Below, piece after piece: positions 36,807 to 45,657 of a DNA stretch of 64,000 nt. The stretch lies in assembly GCA_945881905.1 (NCBI GenBank), contig CAMCVV010000002.1, forward strand, positions 62,001-126,000, written 5' to 3'. Below the pieces are notes generated by a model. It saw only the letters and a program-made list of their open reading frames with translations, was not told the DNA's origin and did not search any database. Within the stretch, counting starts at the first letter, position 1. Each line of letters begins with the position of its first letter. The translations under genes and the position numbers were made by a program. The DNA comes from Paenibacillus alvei (GTDB taxonomy: Bacteria; Bacillota; Bacilli; Paenibacillales; NBRC-103111).

Positions 36807-37601
36807 TTATCCTTTCTTTGCTCTATGGATCGCTTCTTCAATTTCTAATGAGAGCTCATCTAGTGCCCATATTTCTTCTTTTTCCCATATTTCATTAAAT
36901 CGCAATTGGAATTGTGCTGCTTCTCTGACGCGATAATAAAAGTAAAGCTCTTGAATATTATTCAGGATCTTGTTGACAACATTCGCATGATCTTCAAACA
37001 TTTTTTGGGCTTCCAATATTTCCTCGCGAATGCTTGACATTTCTTGGTCAAGCATATAGGCAGCTTCCGCTGCTTTACTCAAACGAATCCTGACAACTTC
37101 AGGTAAAAATTCATGGTATTTATAATTTAATGAATGTTCAATTGTAGCCCAGAAATTCATAGCTAATGTACGAATCTGGATTTCAGCTAAGACTTTCTTT
37201 AATCCAAGCGCTGTCTGTACTGGATATTCGACAATGATATGATAACTCCGATAGCCACTTTCTTTCTTATTTTGAATATAATCTTTTTCATACACGACTC
37301 TGATGTCTTCTCTATTTCGAATGAGATCTGAAAGCCAGATAATATCTTCAACAAATTGACACATGATCCGGATACCCGCGATATCTTCGATACCTGACTC
37401 GATGAGTTCCATAGGTACATTCAGTTTTTTTGATTTTTCAAGAATACTTGAAATTTTCTTAACTCTCCCTGTGACAAATTCAATAGGAGCATACTCTTCA
37501 CTGCTTTTTAGTTCTGTTCGCAAACTTTTAAACTTCACTTTCAGTTCTTCAACAGCTTGCTCATACGGAAAGAGAAATTTCTTCCAGTCACGTCCATCCA
37601 T
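36807..37601 (-). CDS. relQ: small alarmone synthetase RelQ with extended C-terminus
   Basis: A (p)ppGpp synthetase without a hydrolase domain. Matching segments of the RelQ/YjbM family are FLFPYEQAVEELK, PIEFVTGRVKKI, DIAGIRIMCQF, ESGYRSYHI, EIQIRTLAMNFWATIEHSLNYKY and SSIREEI. It transfers pyrophosphate from ATP to GDP or GTP, linking cell stress to growth control. At 264 residues it is about 50 longer than B. subtilis RelQ (211); the extra C-terminal helical segment (NKILNNIQELYFYYRV onward) has no match that I know. It sits downstream of pyrD. Confidence 0.9.
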   Translation of the reverse strand: MDGRDWKKFLFPYEQAVEELKVKFKSLRTELKSSEEYAPIEFVTGRVKKISSILEKSKKLNVPMELIESGIEDIAGIRIMCQFVEDIIWLSDLIRNREDIRVVYEKDYIQNKKESGYRSYHIIVEYPVQTALGLKKVLAEIQIRTLAMNFWATIEHSLNYKYHEFLPEVVRIRLSKAAEAAYMLDQEMSSIREEILEAQKMFEDHANVVNKILNNIQELYFYYRVREAAQFQLRFNEIWEKEEIWALDELSLEIEEAIHRAKKG

Positions 37602-37629
37602 AACATATAACCTCCATTACCACATGAAA

Positions 37630-38727
37630 TCAATGATGGTCTGCTCCTATTGCTTGAGAAATATGATGAAAGCCATCTCTATTCAACAATATCTCTAGTC
37701 CATGGTAAAGATGCCTTAGTAACTCAGGCCCCTCATAAATCAATGCGGTATAGATTTCAACTAAGCTAGCACCTGCTCTTATTTTGTCATATACGTCTTG
37801 TGCAGTAGTAATTCCACCACAACCAATGATAGGAAGCTTGCCTTCTGTAAGTTGATATATCCGCTTGATGATCTGTGTCGATCGCTCAGTCAATGGTTTA
37901 CCACTTAACCCGCCTTGTTGTACTCGATTCGCATGCTGCAACCGGTCTCTCTTTAACGTTGTGTTTGTCGCGATAATACCTGCTACACCGCTGTGCTGAA
38001 TGATCTTGATTGTAGATGCGAGCTGATCTTCTTCTAGATCTGGTGATATCTTAACTAAGATCGGTTTCGTTGCTTGTTTATGTATATGTTGTTGATGCGA
38101 CATTTCTTCTTGGACAGCTTGAAGAAGATGATGTAAGTCATCTCCATGTTGTAGATCACGAAGCCCAGGTGTGTTGGGAGAACTAATGTTCACAACAAAA
38201 AAGTCAGCTTCTTGGAATAAGCATCGCATACACGACTGATAATCTTCATGTGCAACTTCATTCAAAGTCGACTTATTTTTCCCAATGTTCACAGCAATCG
38301 GTATAGGTCTATCCGAGAGTTCGCGTAAATGAAGAGCCATCTGTTGCATCCCTACGTTATTGAAACCCATCCGATTAATTAACGCGTGATCATCAGGGAG
38401 TCGAAACAATCGAGGAGTATCATTGCCTGATTGAGGTTGAGGTGTCACTGTGCCTACTTCCAAAAACCCGAATCCAATCCGAGATAAGGATGCTACAGCT
38501 TCAGCATTCTTGTCTAAACCCGCTGCTAAACCTATGGGATGAGGAAATGTCATCCCCCATAATTGTTGAGACCAAACTGCCGATGGAGCTGCTCCATATG
38601 TTTGCTGAAGAACCTGCTTACCTCCTGGCAAGGCTTGCATCACACGAAGTCCCAACATCACAAGACGATGTGCTTTTTCGGCATCTAGCTGAAATAGGAT
38701 CGGCTTAGCTATTTTTCTGTATAACAT
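37630..38727 (-). CDS. pyrD: dihydroorotate dehydrogenase (quinone), class 2
   Basis: A 365-residue FMN enzyme of pyrimidine synthesis. It has the N-terminal membrane-associating helices of class 2 enzymes (residues 1-40), FMN-site GLAAGLDKNAEA, the segment NRMGFNNVG, and NISSPNTPGL with the catalytic serine of class 2. The C-terminus shows GCGGI and ASLVEIYTALIYEGP. It oxidises dihydroorotate to orotate and passes electrons to quinone. Bacillus normally has a class 1B PyrD with PyrK; a class 2 enzyme here is notable, though common in Paenibacillaceae. It lies 28 bases upstream of relQ. Confidence 0.93.
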   Translation of the reverse strand: MLYRKIAKPILFQLDAEKAHRLVMLGLRVMQALPGGKQVLQQTYGAAPSAVWSQQLWGMTFPHPIGLAAGLDKNAEAVASLSRIGFGFLEVGTVTPQPQSGNDTPRLFRLPDDHALINRMGFNNVGMQQMALHLRELSDRPIPIAVNIGKNKSTLNEVAHEDYQSCMRCLFQEADFFVVNISSPNTPGLRDLQHGDDLHHLLQAVQEEMSHQQHIHKQATKPILVKISPDLEEDQLASTIKIIQHSGVAGIIATNTTLKRDRLQHANRVQQGGLSGKPLTERSTQIIKRIYQLTEGKLPIIGCGGITTAQDVYDKIRAGASLVEIYTALIYEGPELLRHLYHGLEILLNRDGFHHISQAIGADHH

Positions 38728-38894
38728 ATTTGTGCACTCCGTTCATTATGACTGTTACCTTTAAAATTTTATATGATTTAACTGAATTCGTAAACGCTCA
38801 TCGCAAAAAAAGCATATACAATCTCTACCTATAATTATGTTATGATATCATTATAACTTCATATTATAAATTTACATAGAAAAGGACGATGTCT

Positions 38895-39029
38895 ATGTCA
38901 AAAAAGAAAGTCAAACCTTTGTTGCACAAAAACAATCAAGAAATAAATAAGAAAGCGATTGTTTGGACAGGTTCTATTGTAACTGGCATCATTATTGTAA
39001 TGGCTGTTCTATTAATTGTAAATCAGTAA
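38895..39029 (+). CDS. small single-pass membrane protein, 44 aa
   Basis: ATG at 38895 with AAAGGA eight bases upstream, and TAA ending at 39029. The product has a very basic N-terminus (SKKKVKPLLHKNN) followed by one hydrophobic helix (IVWTGSIVTGIIIVMAVLLIV). No homologous family comes to mind; the arrangement predicts a membrane anchor with its N-terminus inside. It is followed by a strong bidirectional terminator, which supports a real, separate gene. Confidence 0.7.
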   Translation: MSKKKVKPLLHKNNQEINKKAIVWTGSIVTGIIIVMAVLLIVNQ

Positions 39030-39058
39030 CACATCACACCACATGATCATAAAAAAAG

Positions 39059-39084
39059 ACTCTATTCTTAACAAAGAATAGAGT
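39059..39084. terminator. bidirectional terminator between small membrane protein and ferredoxin
   Basis: ACTCTATTCTT (39059-39069) and AAGAATAGAGT (39074-39084) form an 11-base perfect stem with a four-base loop, flanked by an A7 run on the left and a T-rich run on the right. It fits convergent termination of the 38895 gene and fer. Confidence 0.9.
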
Positions 39085-39122
39085 TCTTCTTATGGTTCTC
39101 GTATACGATCAATTCATGATTT

Positions 39123-39386
<264 letters not shown>

Positions 39387-39488
39387 TTAAAATATAATAC
39401 AAAATCAGCTAAAATTCAAACATTTAATATCAAAAACGTGATTGACTGTGCAAGACGGATCTTAACAGGTGAATTATGGCATTTCATG

Positions 39489-39517
39489 TTGATCAATTTA
39501 TGATATAATCATATAAT
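39489..39517 (+). promoter_or_regulatory. sigma-A type promoter of cimA
   Basis: TTGATC (39489-39494), a 17-base spacer and TATAAT (39512-39517), 88 bases before the cimA start. A second TATAAT occurs at 39504-39509 but is less well spaced. No T-box or other long structured leader fits in the remaining space. Confidence 0.6.
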
Positions 39518-39605
39518 ATATCAAATAACATCGCAAACTCTATCTAGAACATTTCTCAACGCATACTAAGTTTCCCATCGGTAAAACAAAAAGGAGGACA
39601 TGTAG

Positions 39606-41225
39606 ATGTCGAATGCAATCAAAGTGTTTGACACAACGCTTAGAGATGGTACCCAAGGAGAAGGAATCAGCTTATCTGTCGAAGATAAAATAAAAATTGC
39701 TCATAAGCTCGATGAGCTTGGTGTTCACTATATTGAAGGTGGTTGGCCAGGTAGTAATAGTAAAGATATCGAGTTTTTCGAAAGAGTTCGCCATATCACT
39801 TTGCAGTCCGCAAAAATCACTGCATTCGGTAGTACGAGACGAAAAGATACCAAACCTGAAAATGATCATAATTTAAACCGGATTGTTGAATCTGGTGTTC
39901 AAGTAGCTACGATATTCGGTAAGTCTTGGGATTTCCATGTTCATACTGCGATTCAAACCACATTAGAAGAAAATCTACTTATGATTTATGATTCCGTTAA
40001 ATACCTCCGTGATCAAGGTCTTGAAGTAATATATGATGCTGAACATTTCTTTGATGGCTACAAGAATAATGCTGAATATGCCATACGTACAATTGAACAA
40101 GCCGCATATGCAGGTGCTGAATGGATCGTTCTCTGTGATACGAACGGAGGTACATTGCCTCGAGAAATTTCTGAGATCGTTACGAAAGTGAAACGAATTA
40201 TTCGGACACCTATCGGCATTCATGCACATAATGATTGTGAACTCGCTGTAGCCAATACGCTTGCTGCGATCGAAGCAGGAGCTAGGCATGTTCAAGGAAC
40301 CATCAATGGATATGGCGAGCGTTGCGGTAATGCAAATCTCTGTTCAGTCATTCCTAATCTGCAAATCAAACAAAATTATCGATTAATCAGTGATCAACAA
40401 TTACAATCACTAACGAAAATATCACGATATATCAGTGAAGTTGCCAACATGAATATGCCTGCAAATCAACCATTTGTTGGAACTGCAGCATTTGCGCATA
40501 AAGGTGGGATTCATGTGTCTGCAATCCAAAGAGATGCAAGTACATATGAACACATCGTCCCTGAAGTGGTAGGTAACAAACAACGCGTACTGGTTTCTGA
40601 ATTAGCTGGCCAAAGCAATGTCATGTTTAAAGCACAAGAACTTCACATCGATATCACAAAAGAGACTCAAAAAACGAAACAAATCATCGAGAAAATCAAA
40701 GAGCTAGAGCATCAAGGTTATCAATTTGAAGGTGCAGATGCTTCATTAGAGTTATTAATTCGAGAAGCCTATGAAGGCTTAGAGGAAATTTTCACACTGG
40801 AATCATTTAAAATCCTTGTCGAGAAAACACCTGAGCGCGGTGTGGTTTCTGAAGCAATTGTAAAAGTTAAAATTCATGGAGAAACGATTTACACTGCAGC
40901 AGAAGGAAATGGCCCTGTGAATGCACTGGATCATGCATTACGTAAAGCGCTCATTCAATATTACCCGGATATCCAGCAGGTACATTTATCGGATTACAAA
41001 GTTCGAGTTCTCGATGAGAAAGATGCAACTGCAGCTAAGGTGCGCGTATTGATCGAGTCTACTGATTTCAAAACAAGTTGGAACACCCTAGGTGTATCGA
41101 GCAACATCATTGAAGCCAGTTGGTTTGCTATCGTCGATAGCCTTCGCTATGCATTGTTGAATCAAAAACGCGAAGAATTGTCAAATTCAGATCCAAAAGA
41201 ACGTTCGGGTATCATCAACCACTAA
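39606..41225 (+). CDS. cimA: citramalate synthase
   Basis: A 539-residue enzyme of the LeuA/HMGL-like superfamily. The N-terminal motif FDTTLRDGTQGEGISLS, with GTQ in place of the GEQ of isopropylmalate synthase, marks CimA. Barrel motifs include GGWPGSN, AHNDCELAVANT and GTINGYGERCGN, and the C-terminal LeuA-type dimerisation/regulatory domain spans about 390-515. It condenses pyruvate and acetyl-CoA to (R)-citramalate, allowing isoleucine synthesis without threonine deaminase. The start is ATG after AAGGAGG. It has its own promoter and terminator. Confidence 0.94.
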   Translation: MSNAIKVFDTTLRDGTQGEGISLSVEDKIKIAHKLDELGVHYIEGGWPGSNSKDIEFFERVRHITLQSAKITAFGSTRRKDTKPENDHNLNRIVESGVQVATIFGKSWDFHVHTAIQTTLEENLLMIYDSVKYLRDQGLEVIYDAEHFFDGYKNNAEYAIRTIEQAAYAGAEWIVLCDTNGGTLPREISEIVTKVKRIIRTPIGIHAHNDCELAVANTLAAIEAGARHVQGTINGYGERCGNANLCSVIPNLQIKQNYRLISDQQLQSLTKISRYISEVANMNMPANQPFVGTAAFAHKGGIHVSAIQRDASTYEHIVPEVVGNKQRVLVSELAGQSNVMFKAQELHIDITKETQKTKQIIEKIKELEHQGYQFEGADASLELLIREAYEGLEEIFTLESFKILVEKTPERGVVSEAIVKVKIHGETIYTAAEGNGPVNALDHALRKALIQYYPDIQQVHLSDYKVRVLDEKDATAAKVRVLIESTDFKTSWNTLGVSSNIIEASWFAIVDSLRYALLNQKREELSNSDPKERSGIINH

Positions 41226-41248
41226 AGATCATGTAAACCTACGATAAG

Positions 41249-41297
41249 CTGTTAGAAACTCTCTGTGGTCAACACTTAGACGAACTAACAGTTTTTT
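41249..41297. terminator. terminator after cimA
   Basis: CTGTTAG (41249-41255) pairs with CTAACAG (41285-41291) across a long loop with further internal pairing, and is followed by T6 in the plus direction. The T-run abuts the stop codon of the convergent ResA-like gene. Confidence 0.7.
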
Positions 41298-41298
41298 G

Positions 41299-41835
41299 TC
41301 ATGGTTGGTTTTCTATGGCCTGAACGATTTTTTGTTCTAATCCTTTGTATGAAAGCACACTAAATTTGTCAATAATTACGCCATTTCGATCAATCAGATA
41401 GCTAGTTGGAATCGCAATCACATCGTATAACTCCGAAACACTGCCTTCCTCATCCATGAGAACCGGGAAATCATACTGATGTCGCTTTACGAACTCTTGC
41501 ACTTGATCCAAGTTATCTTCTTGCGTAATATTTACAGCATATAGATCAAACTTATCTTTGTACGTGTTATACAAGCGCGCCAGGTCAGGTGCTTCATCTT
41601 CGCAAGGTCCACACCAAGACGCCCAAAAATTAATCAACAGCGGCTTATCGCGCTTACCCATGACCTCATATTGTTGACCATCTAAACTCGCTAATTCAAA
41701 ATGTGGTGCTGAAAATTTTTCTCTCGCTACTTGCTCGATAACCGTTTCTTGATTTTCATTTTTGTGCACATTCTGATAAATCGCTACACTCAAAAGGATA
41801 ATGACTAACAGGAAAACAAACATGTTTCTTTTCAA
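41299..41835 (-). CDS. ResA-like membrane-anchored thiol-disulfide oxidoreductase
   Basis: A TlpA/ResA-family protein of 178 residues from a TTG at 41835 that has AGAGGTG correctly placed. An ATG at 41856 is an alternative, and the longer open frame reaching 42045 lacks a ribosome site and overlaps the next gene. It has an N-terminal anchor (MFVFLLVIILLSVAIY), then the thioredoxin core INFWASWCGPCEDEAP with active cysteines at 75 and 78, and the cis-Pro region VIAIPTSYLID. It probably reduces apocytochrome c or other exported thiols; no ccdA or res genes adjoin it. Confidence 0.88.
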   Translation of the reverse strand: MKRNMFVFLLVIILLSVAIYQNVHKNENQETVIEQVAREKFSAPHFELASLDGQQYEVMGKRDKPLLINFWASWCGPCEDEAPDLARLYNTYKDKFDLYAVNITQEDNLDQVQEFVKRHQYDFPVLMDEEGSVSELYDVIAIPTSYLIDRNGVIIDKFSVLSYKGLEQKIVQAIENQP

Positions 41836-41977
41836 ATTAAACACCTCTAATTTCATATTATGCGGAACACGATAAAATCCCTCAACTAGTATAACAGTTT
41901 TTCGGATAAATGAGGAATGAGTCGGTGGTTTCGAGGAAATGATAAGCGTATATGTGAAATGAGAGGAATCAACAGCT

Positions 41978-43261
41978 ATGGCTGACACAAAAACAAGAAA
42001 ACTTCCAGGACGTGTTGAAAGTGAAATCAGGTCTGATGCTTCCACAAATCAGCATGCAAACCAACATGGGAAAGGTAGGATTTGGGAATTTATCGCGATC
42101 GCATCCATTCCTATGGTATTGGTATTAGGTAATTCGATGCTTGTGCCAATTTTGCCTGAATTACAAGAACGATTAGAGATTACTCGATTTCAAAGCAGTT
42201 TGATCATCACTTTATTTTCATTAACAGCAGGTCTAGTGATTCCTGTTTGTGGATACTTGTCTGATCGGTTTTCGAGAAAAGCCATTATCATTCCCTCCTT
42301 AGTGGTATATGGAAGTGCAGGTATACTAGCAGGTTTGGGAGCCATGTGGAATTCCTATCTACTTCTGATTATCGCGCGAATAATTCAAGGCATCGGTGCA
42401 GCGGGTACAGCTCCCATCGCTATGGCATATATAGGTGATTCTTATCGAGGTGGTACAGAAAGCAAAGCTTTAGGTCTCACGGAAGCTTCGAATGGAGTCG
42501 GCAAAGTATTAAGTCCAATCATCGGATCTTTACTTGCTCTATGGCTATGGTATGCTCCATTTTTTGCATTTCCTCTTTTTTGTTTATTTTCCTTACTCGC
42601 TGTCATGTTTATTTTGAAAGAACCGAAAAAAGAACAAGACCCACCTCGATTGAAGGTTTACCTGAAACAAATCCAACACATCTTAAAAGAAAAAGGCCGA
42701 TGGTTACTTACATGCTTTTTTGCTGGTTCATTAGCTCTTTTTATTTTGTTTGGAATTCTCTTTTATTTATCGAATATATTAGAAGCAGACCCTTATGATA
42801 TCAAAGGTGTGACGAAAGGGTTTGTGCTCGCTATTCCACTTCTAGGTATGGTCGTAACTTCCTATACGACGGGTGTCTTCATTAAGAAGAATGGAACTCT
42901 GATGCGATGGTTAATGAATATTGGACTGTGCTTGATGGCGATTTCACTTGTGTTATGTATTTTTTTCTACGAAAATCTATATATTCTCATCACCTTCCTG
43001 AGTGTCAGCGGAGTCGGTACAGGGCTATTATTACCTTGTCTTAACACAATCATCACAGGTGCAGTTCACAAAGAGCAAAGAGGTATGATTACTTCGTTAT
43101 ACAGCAGCTTACGCTTCATTGGTGTAGCATTTGGACCGCCCATCTTTGAATTCTTAATGAACGTATCACACGAGATGGTATTTATTGTGGTTTCTTTTCT
43201 CGCATTGATAACGTTACTCCTTGTGTTGTTCTTAGTTAAACCTGTTGGACAAATCGGTTGA
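41978..43261 (+). CDS. MFS transporter, drug/metabolite efflux type
   Basis: A 427-residue permease with twelve predicted helices after a hydrophilic, charged N-terminus of about 35 residues. The loop between helices 2 and 3 reads GYLSDRFSRKAIIIPS, the MFS signature, and helix 4 contains IARIIQGIGAAGTAP. The RIIQGIGAA pattern is typical of the multidrug proton antiporter groups. The substrate is unknown. The ATG follows GAGAGG at a slightly long distance. It is divergent from the ResA-like gene. Confidence 0.85.
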   Translation: MADTKTRKLPGRVESEIRSDASTNQHANQHGKGRIWEFIAIASIPMVLVLGNSMLVPILPELQERLEITRFQSSLIITLFSLTAGLVIPVCGYLSDRFSRKAIIIPSLVVYGSAGILAGLGAMWNSYLLLIIARIIQGIGAAGTAPIAMAYIGDSYRGGTESKALGLTEASNGVGKVLSPIIGSLLALWLWYAPFFAFPLFCLFSLLAVMFILKEPKKEQDPPRLKVYLKQIQHILKEKGRWLLTCFFAGSLALFILFGILFYLSNILEADPYDIKGVTKGFVLAIPLLGMVVTSYTTGVFIKKNGTLMRWLMNIGLCLMAISLVLCIFFYENLYILITFLSVSGVGTGLLLPCLNTIITGAVHKEQRGMITSLYSSLRFIGVAFGPPIFEFLMNVSHEMVFIVVSFLALITLLLVLFLVKPVGQIG

Positions 43262-43330
43262 TCTGCGTATAATGAATGTACGTGTGGGGTTTACACATAG
43301 ATATCGCGTAGCATTTAGGGGTGATTTGAC

Positions 43331-43750
43331 TTGGAGATGTGGATGCATCAAGAGCTGTATCATCGGTTGATTCAATATTGTAAAGAACGATTGCCAGAAG
43401 AAGCTTGTGGATTCATCTTTGGTCGGATAGAGCGAAATGGGTGGACAGCAACTACGATTTTGCCAATTCCTAATATAGCGAATCATCCGCAGTATGAATT
43501 TTTGATGGAACCTACTCATGTCATCGATGCATTATTTCATCCACAAGATAGCGCTCAATGGATTGGCATCTTTCATTCACATCCGACCGGAGCGACCCAT
43601 CTCTCGGAAATGGACTTGCGCACTTACTGGGATATCGTACCTACACATTGGATTATCGGACTGAAGAATGCGATGCAACCTGAAGTTGCGGGGTATCAGA
43701 TTCACAAGTCGAGTGGATGCATCGAATGTATTACGTTCTCTATCGTTTAA
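43331..43750 (+). CDS. JAMM/MPN-domain metallopeptidase
   Basis: A 139-residue JAB1/MPN protein. The zinc motif is complete: E24 in EEACGF, then HSHP with H82 and H84, and SEMD with S92 and D95 (FHSHPTGATHLSEMD). Bacterial relatives remove ubiquitin-like tags or cleave sulfur-carrier fusions, and are often next to moaD/thiS or E1-like genes; none is adjacent here. The start is TTG after GGGGTGA. It follows MFS on the same strand and is convergent with the exonuclease gene, overlapping its end by four bases. Confidence 0.88.
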   Translation: MEMWMHQELYHRLIQYCKERLPEEACGFIFGRIERNGWTATTILPIPNIANHPQYEFLMEPTHVIDALFHPQDSAQWIGIFHSHPTGATHLSEMDLRTYWDIVPTHWIIGLKNAMQPEVAGYQIHKSSGCIECITFSIV

Positions 43751-44481
43751 CGAAAACTCATTTTCTCATACAAATCGCCTAACGTATCAATTTGCTGAGC
43801 ATGAATTTCTTCCAAGAATTTTGACCATAATTGAGCGGTCATGAAGGAATCTTCGAATGCATGGTGCCGATCTGTAATGTGAATGCCAAAGGCTTTGAGC
43901 AGCGTATCCAAGGTGTAATTTTCTAATCGAGGAAGCAGCCACTTTGCGATCATCATCGTATCTAGCATACGGTGAGATAAGTTGACACGAGATGTTTTCC
44001 ATAAAGCAGAATTCAGAAATAGCTTATCGTGACCTGTCCCATGTGCGATCAGTGTGCGTCTACTGACAAACTCTAGAAATCGGCTCAAGGCGTCAATTAA
44101 TTTAGGTGCTACTTGCACCATATCATTCGTAATTCCTGTGAGATGTACAATATGATGAGGCACTTCTCGATTCGGATTTACGATCGTATAAAATTTCTCT
44201 TCTTCGAGCATTTGTTTGCCTTTGACTGCAATTGCACCGATTGAAATAATTTCATCCCCGTTATGAGGGGAAAACCCTGTTGTTTCCAAATCAAAGACAA
44301 CAGCTTCCAAATCGTCTAATCGAATGTCATACAGCTCATTTTTACGCTGTTCTTTCATAATCGAACGAATGAAGGCCATTTGTTGAATTGTTTGAGCTTC
44401 ATAGATCGATGTGTGATTAGAAGAGATTCCCACAATTCGATTGAAATTCCATATCCGACGTGGAGGTTTCATATCTGGCAT
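43747..44481 (-). CDS. DnaQ-like 3'-5' exonuclease (DEDDh)
   Basis: A 244-residue exonuclease. ExoI reads VFDLETTGFSP (D and E), ExoII AHGTGHDKLFLN, and ExoIII HHAFEDSFMTAQL, giving DEDDh. The N-terminal 50 residues are extra. It hydrolyses nucleotides from DNA or RNA 3' ends; when encoded beside DUF294 nucleotidyltransferases, such proteins are thought to act in signalling rather than replication. It is 46 bases downstream of the DUF294 gene and in the same direction as amt. Confidence 0.9.
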   Translation of the reverse strand: MPDMKPPRRIWNFNRIVGISSNHTSIYEAQTIQQMAFIRSIMKEQRKNELYDIRLDDLEAVVFDLETTGFSPHNGDEIISIGAIAVKGKQMLEEEKFYTIVNPNREVPHHIVHLTGITNDMVQVAPKLIDALSRFLEFVSRRTLIAHGTGHDKLFLNSALWKTSRVNLSHRMLDTMMIAKWLLPRLENYTLDTLLKAFGIHITDRHHAFEDSFMTAQLWSKFLEEIHAQQIDTLGDLYEKMSFR

Positions 44482-44527
44482 TTATATTCCTCCTTATTTC
44501 GTGATCACTTTGATTTTCAACATACAA

Positions 44528-45574
44528 TCAATAGCGAATCGATGCTTTTACTTTTTTTTCTAACTGTTGCGCTATTCGAATGCATTGTTTAATTTCTTTT
44601 TTGCGTTCTTTGGTTAACCACATGGAAGGAAGTATCCCTTTGCTTGAATACAGGCCGTGTTCGACATGATGAACGGTCATCGCACGAAGAAATAATACTT
44701 GTGTCATTGCTTGAATCCATTGTCGCGCTTCAACAGCTGTGATCATGAGCATTCGTTCTAACTCCTGAATACGTTGCACACTTGATGTACAGGTGATTCC
44801 GTGTTGAATGGCTAATAGTCGGCAACCATTCACGAATGGGATATAGACGCCATACTTGATATCTATGCCGCCACCATCTTCGCCATACTGTTCTCTAATG
44901 AGTTGGCCTAAGATTCCTTTGGCTACTTTGCGGTGCAATGTGTTTTGTAACAAATGTGATAAGTGCTCGGGATGCTCTTGCACATAAGCGAACATGTGAT
45001 TTTTTAATTGATCTACATACGCAGCATTCCCTGATATACATCTCGCATCAGAGAATATAAGGATATATCTCATATGTTCCCAGTCTGGTTGTTGGAAACA
45101 GCTCTCGATTAATGAGGTCCAATAAGCTATGTCACCACGCCAACTTTGATTGCTACTCAGCACATTACCATCACAAGGCGGATACCCAATGAGAATTAAA
45201 TTTTGATGAATGATGTCAGACAGTGTTTTGTACAGAAATACATCGTGCTCACTTCGAAGTTCATAAACCATAGCATTATCTTGGTCGCTCCACAGCGTCT
45301 GTTCTCTGCGTCCGCCACTACCTAATAGCATAAACGCATACTGATCCGGTTTAGTGCCCGTTCGCTGCTCTGTCTCGATCTCTGCTAGTTGAATGGCTCG
45401 CAGGATTAATTCATCATGCATGTCATTCATAAGATCGTACAATACGTCTTTACACGCAAAAGAGAGATGCTTGTGGAACATCTCGTGTAGTCGATTTCTA
45501 AGCTTCATCAGTTCTTCTAAAGAACCAGTATGTGCAATCTGCTTATTCAACCTACGCACTTCGAGAAATTCCAC
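44528..45574 (-). CDS. DUF294 nucleotidyltransferase-like protein
   Basis: A 348-residue protein with a helical N-terminus, a nucleotidyltransferase core (about 85-210) whose motif GSGGRREQTLWSDQDNAMVY is that of GlnD-like enzymes (G-S-x-R plus D-x-D), and a C-terminal DUF294_C helical domain (about 215-345). It lacks the CBS and cyclic-nucleotide-binding domains found in many relatives. By family it may add nucleotides to a protein or small molecule. It lies between amt and the exonuclease on one strand, gaps 83 and 46 bases, so nitrogen-related regulation is a fair inference. Confidence 0.88.
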   Translation of the reverse strand: MEFLEVRRLNKQIAHTGSLEELMKLRNRLHEMFHKHLSFACKDVLYDLMNDMHDELILRAIQLAEIETEQRTGTKPDQYAFMLLGSGGRREQTLWSDQDNAMVYELRSEHDVFLYKTLSDIIHQNLILIGYPPCDGNVLSSNQSWRGDIAYWTSLIESCFQQPDWEHMRYILIFSDARCISGNAAYVDQLKNHMFAYVQEHPEHLSHLLQNTLHRKVAKGILGQLIREQYGEDGGGIDIKYGVYIPFVNGCRLLAIQHGITCTSSVQRIQELERMLMITAVEARQWIQAMTQVLFLRAMTVHHVEHGLYSSKGILPSMWLTKERKKEIKQCIRIAQQLEKKVKASIRY

Positions 45575-45657
45575 TTGACATCTCCTTATGCCTTATGACG
45601 AATTACGGTCAATATGAAACTGAATCCGCGAATGACTTTATATGCTTTACGTTGTTA

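Noticed and set aside
41836-42045. N-terminal extension of the ResA-like protein
   Set aside because: It would put 63 or more residues before the membrane anchor, has no ribosome site and overlaps the start of the MFS gene.
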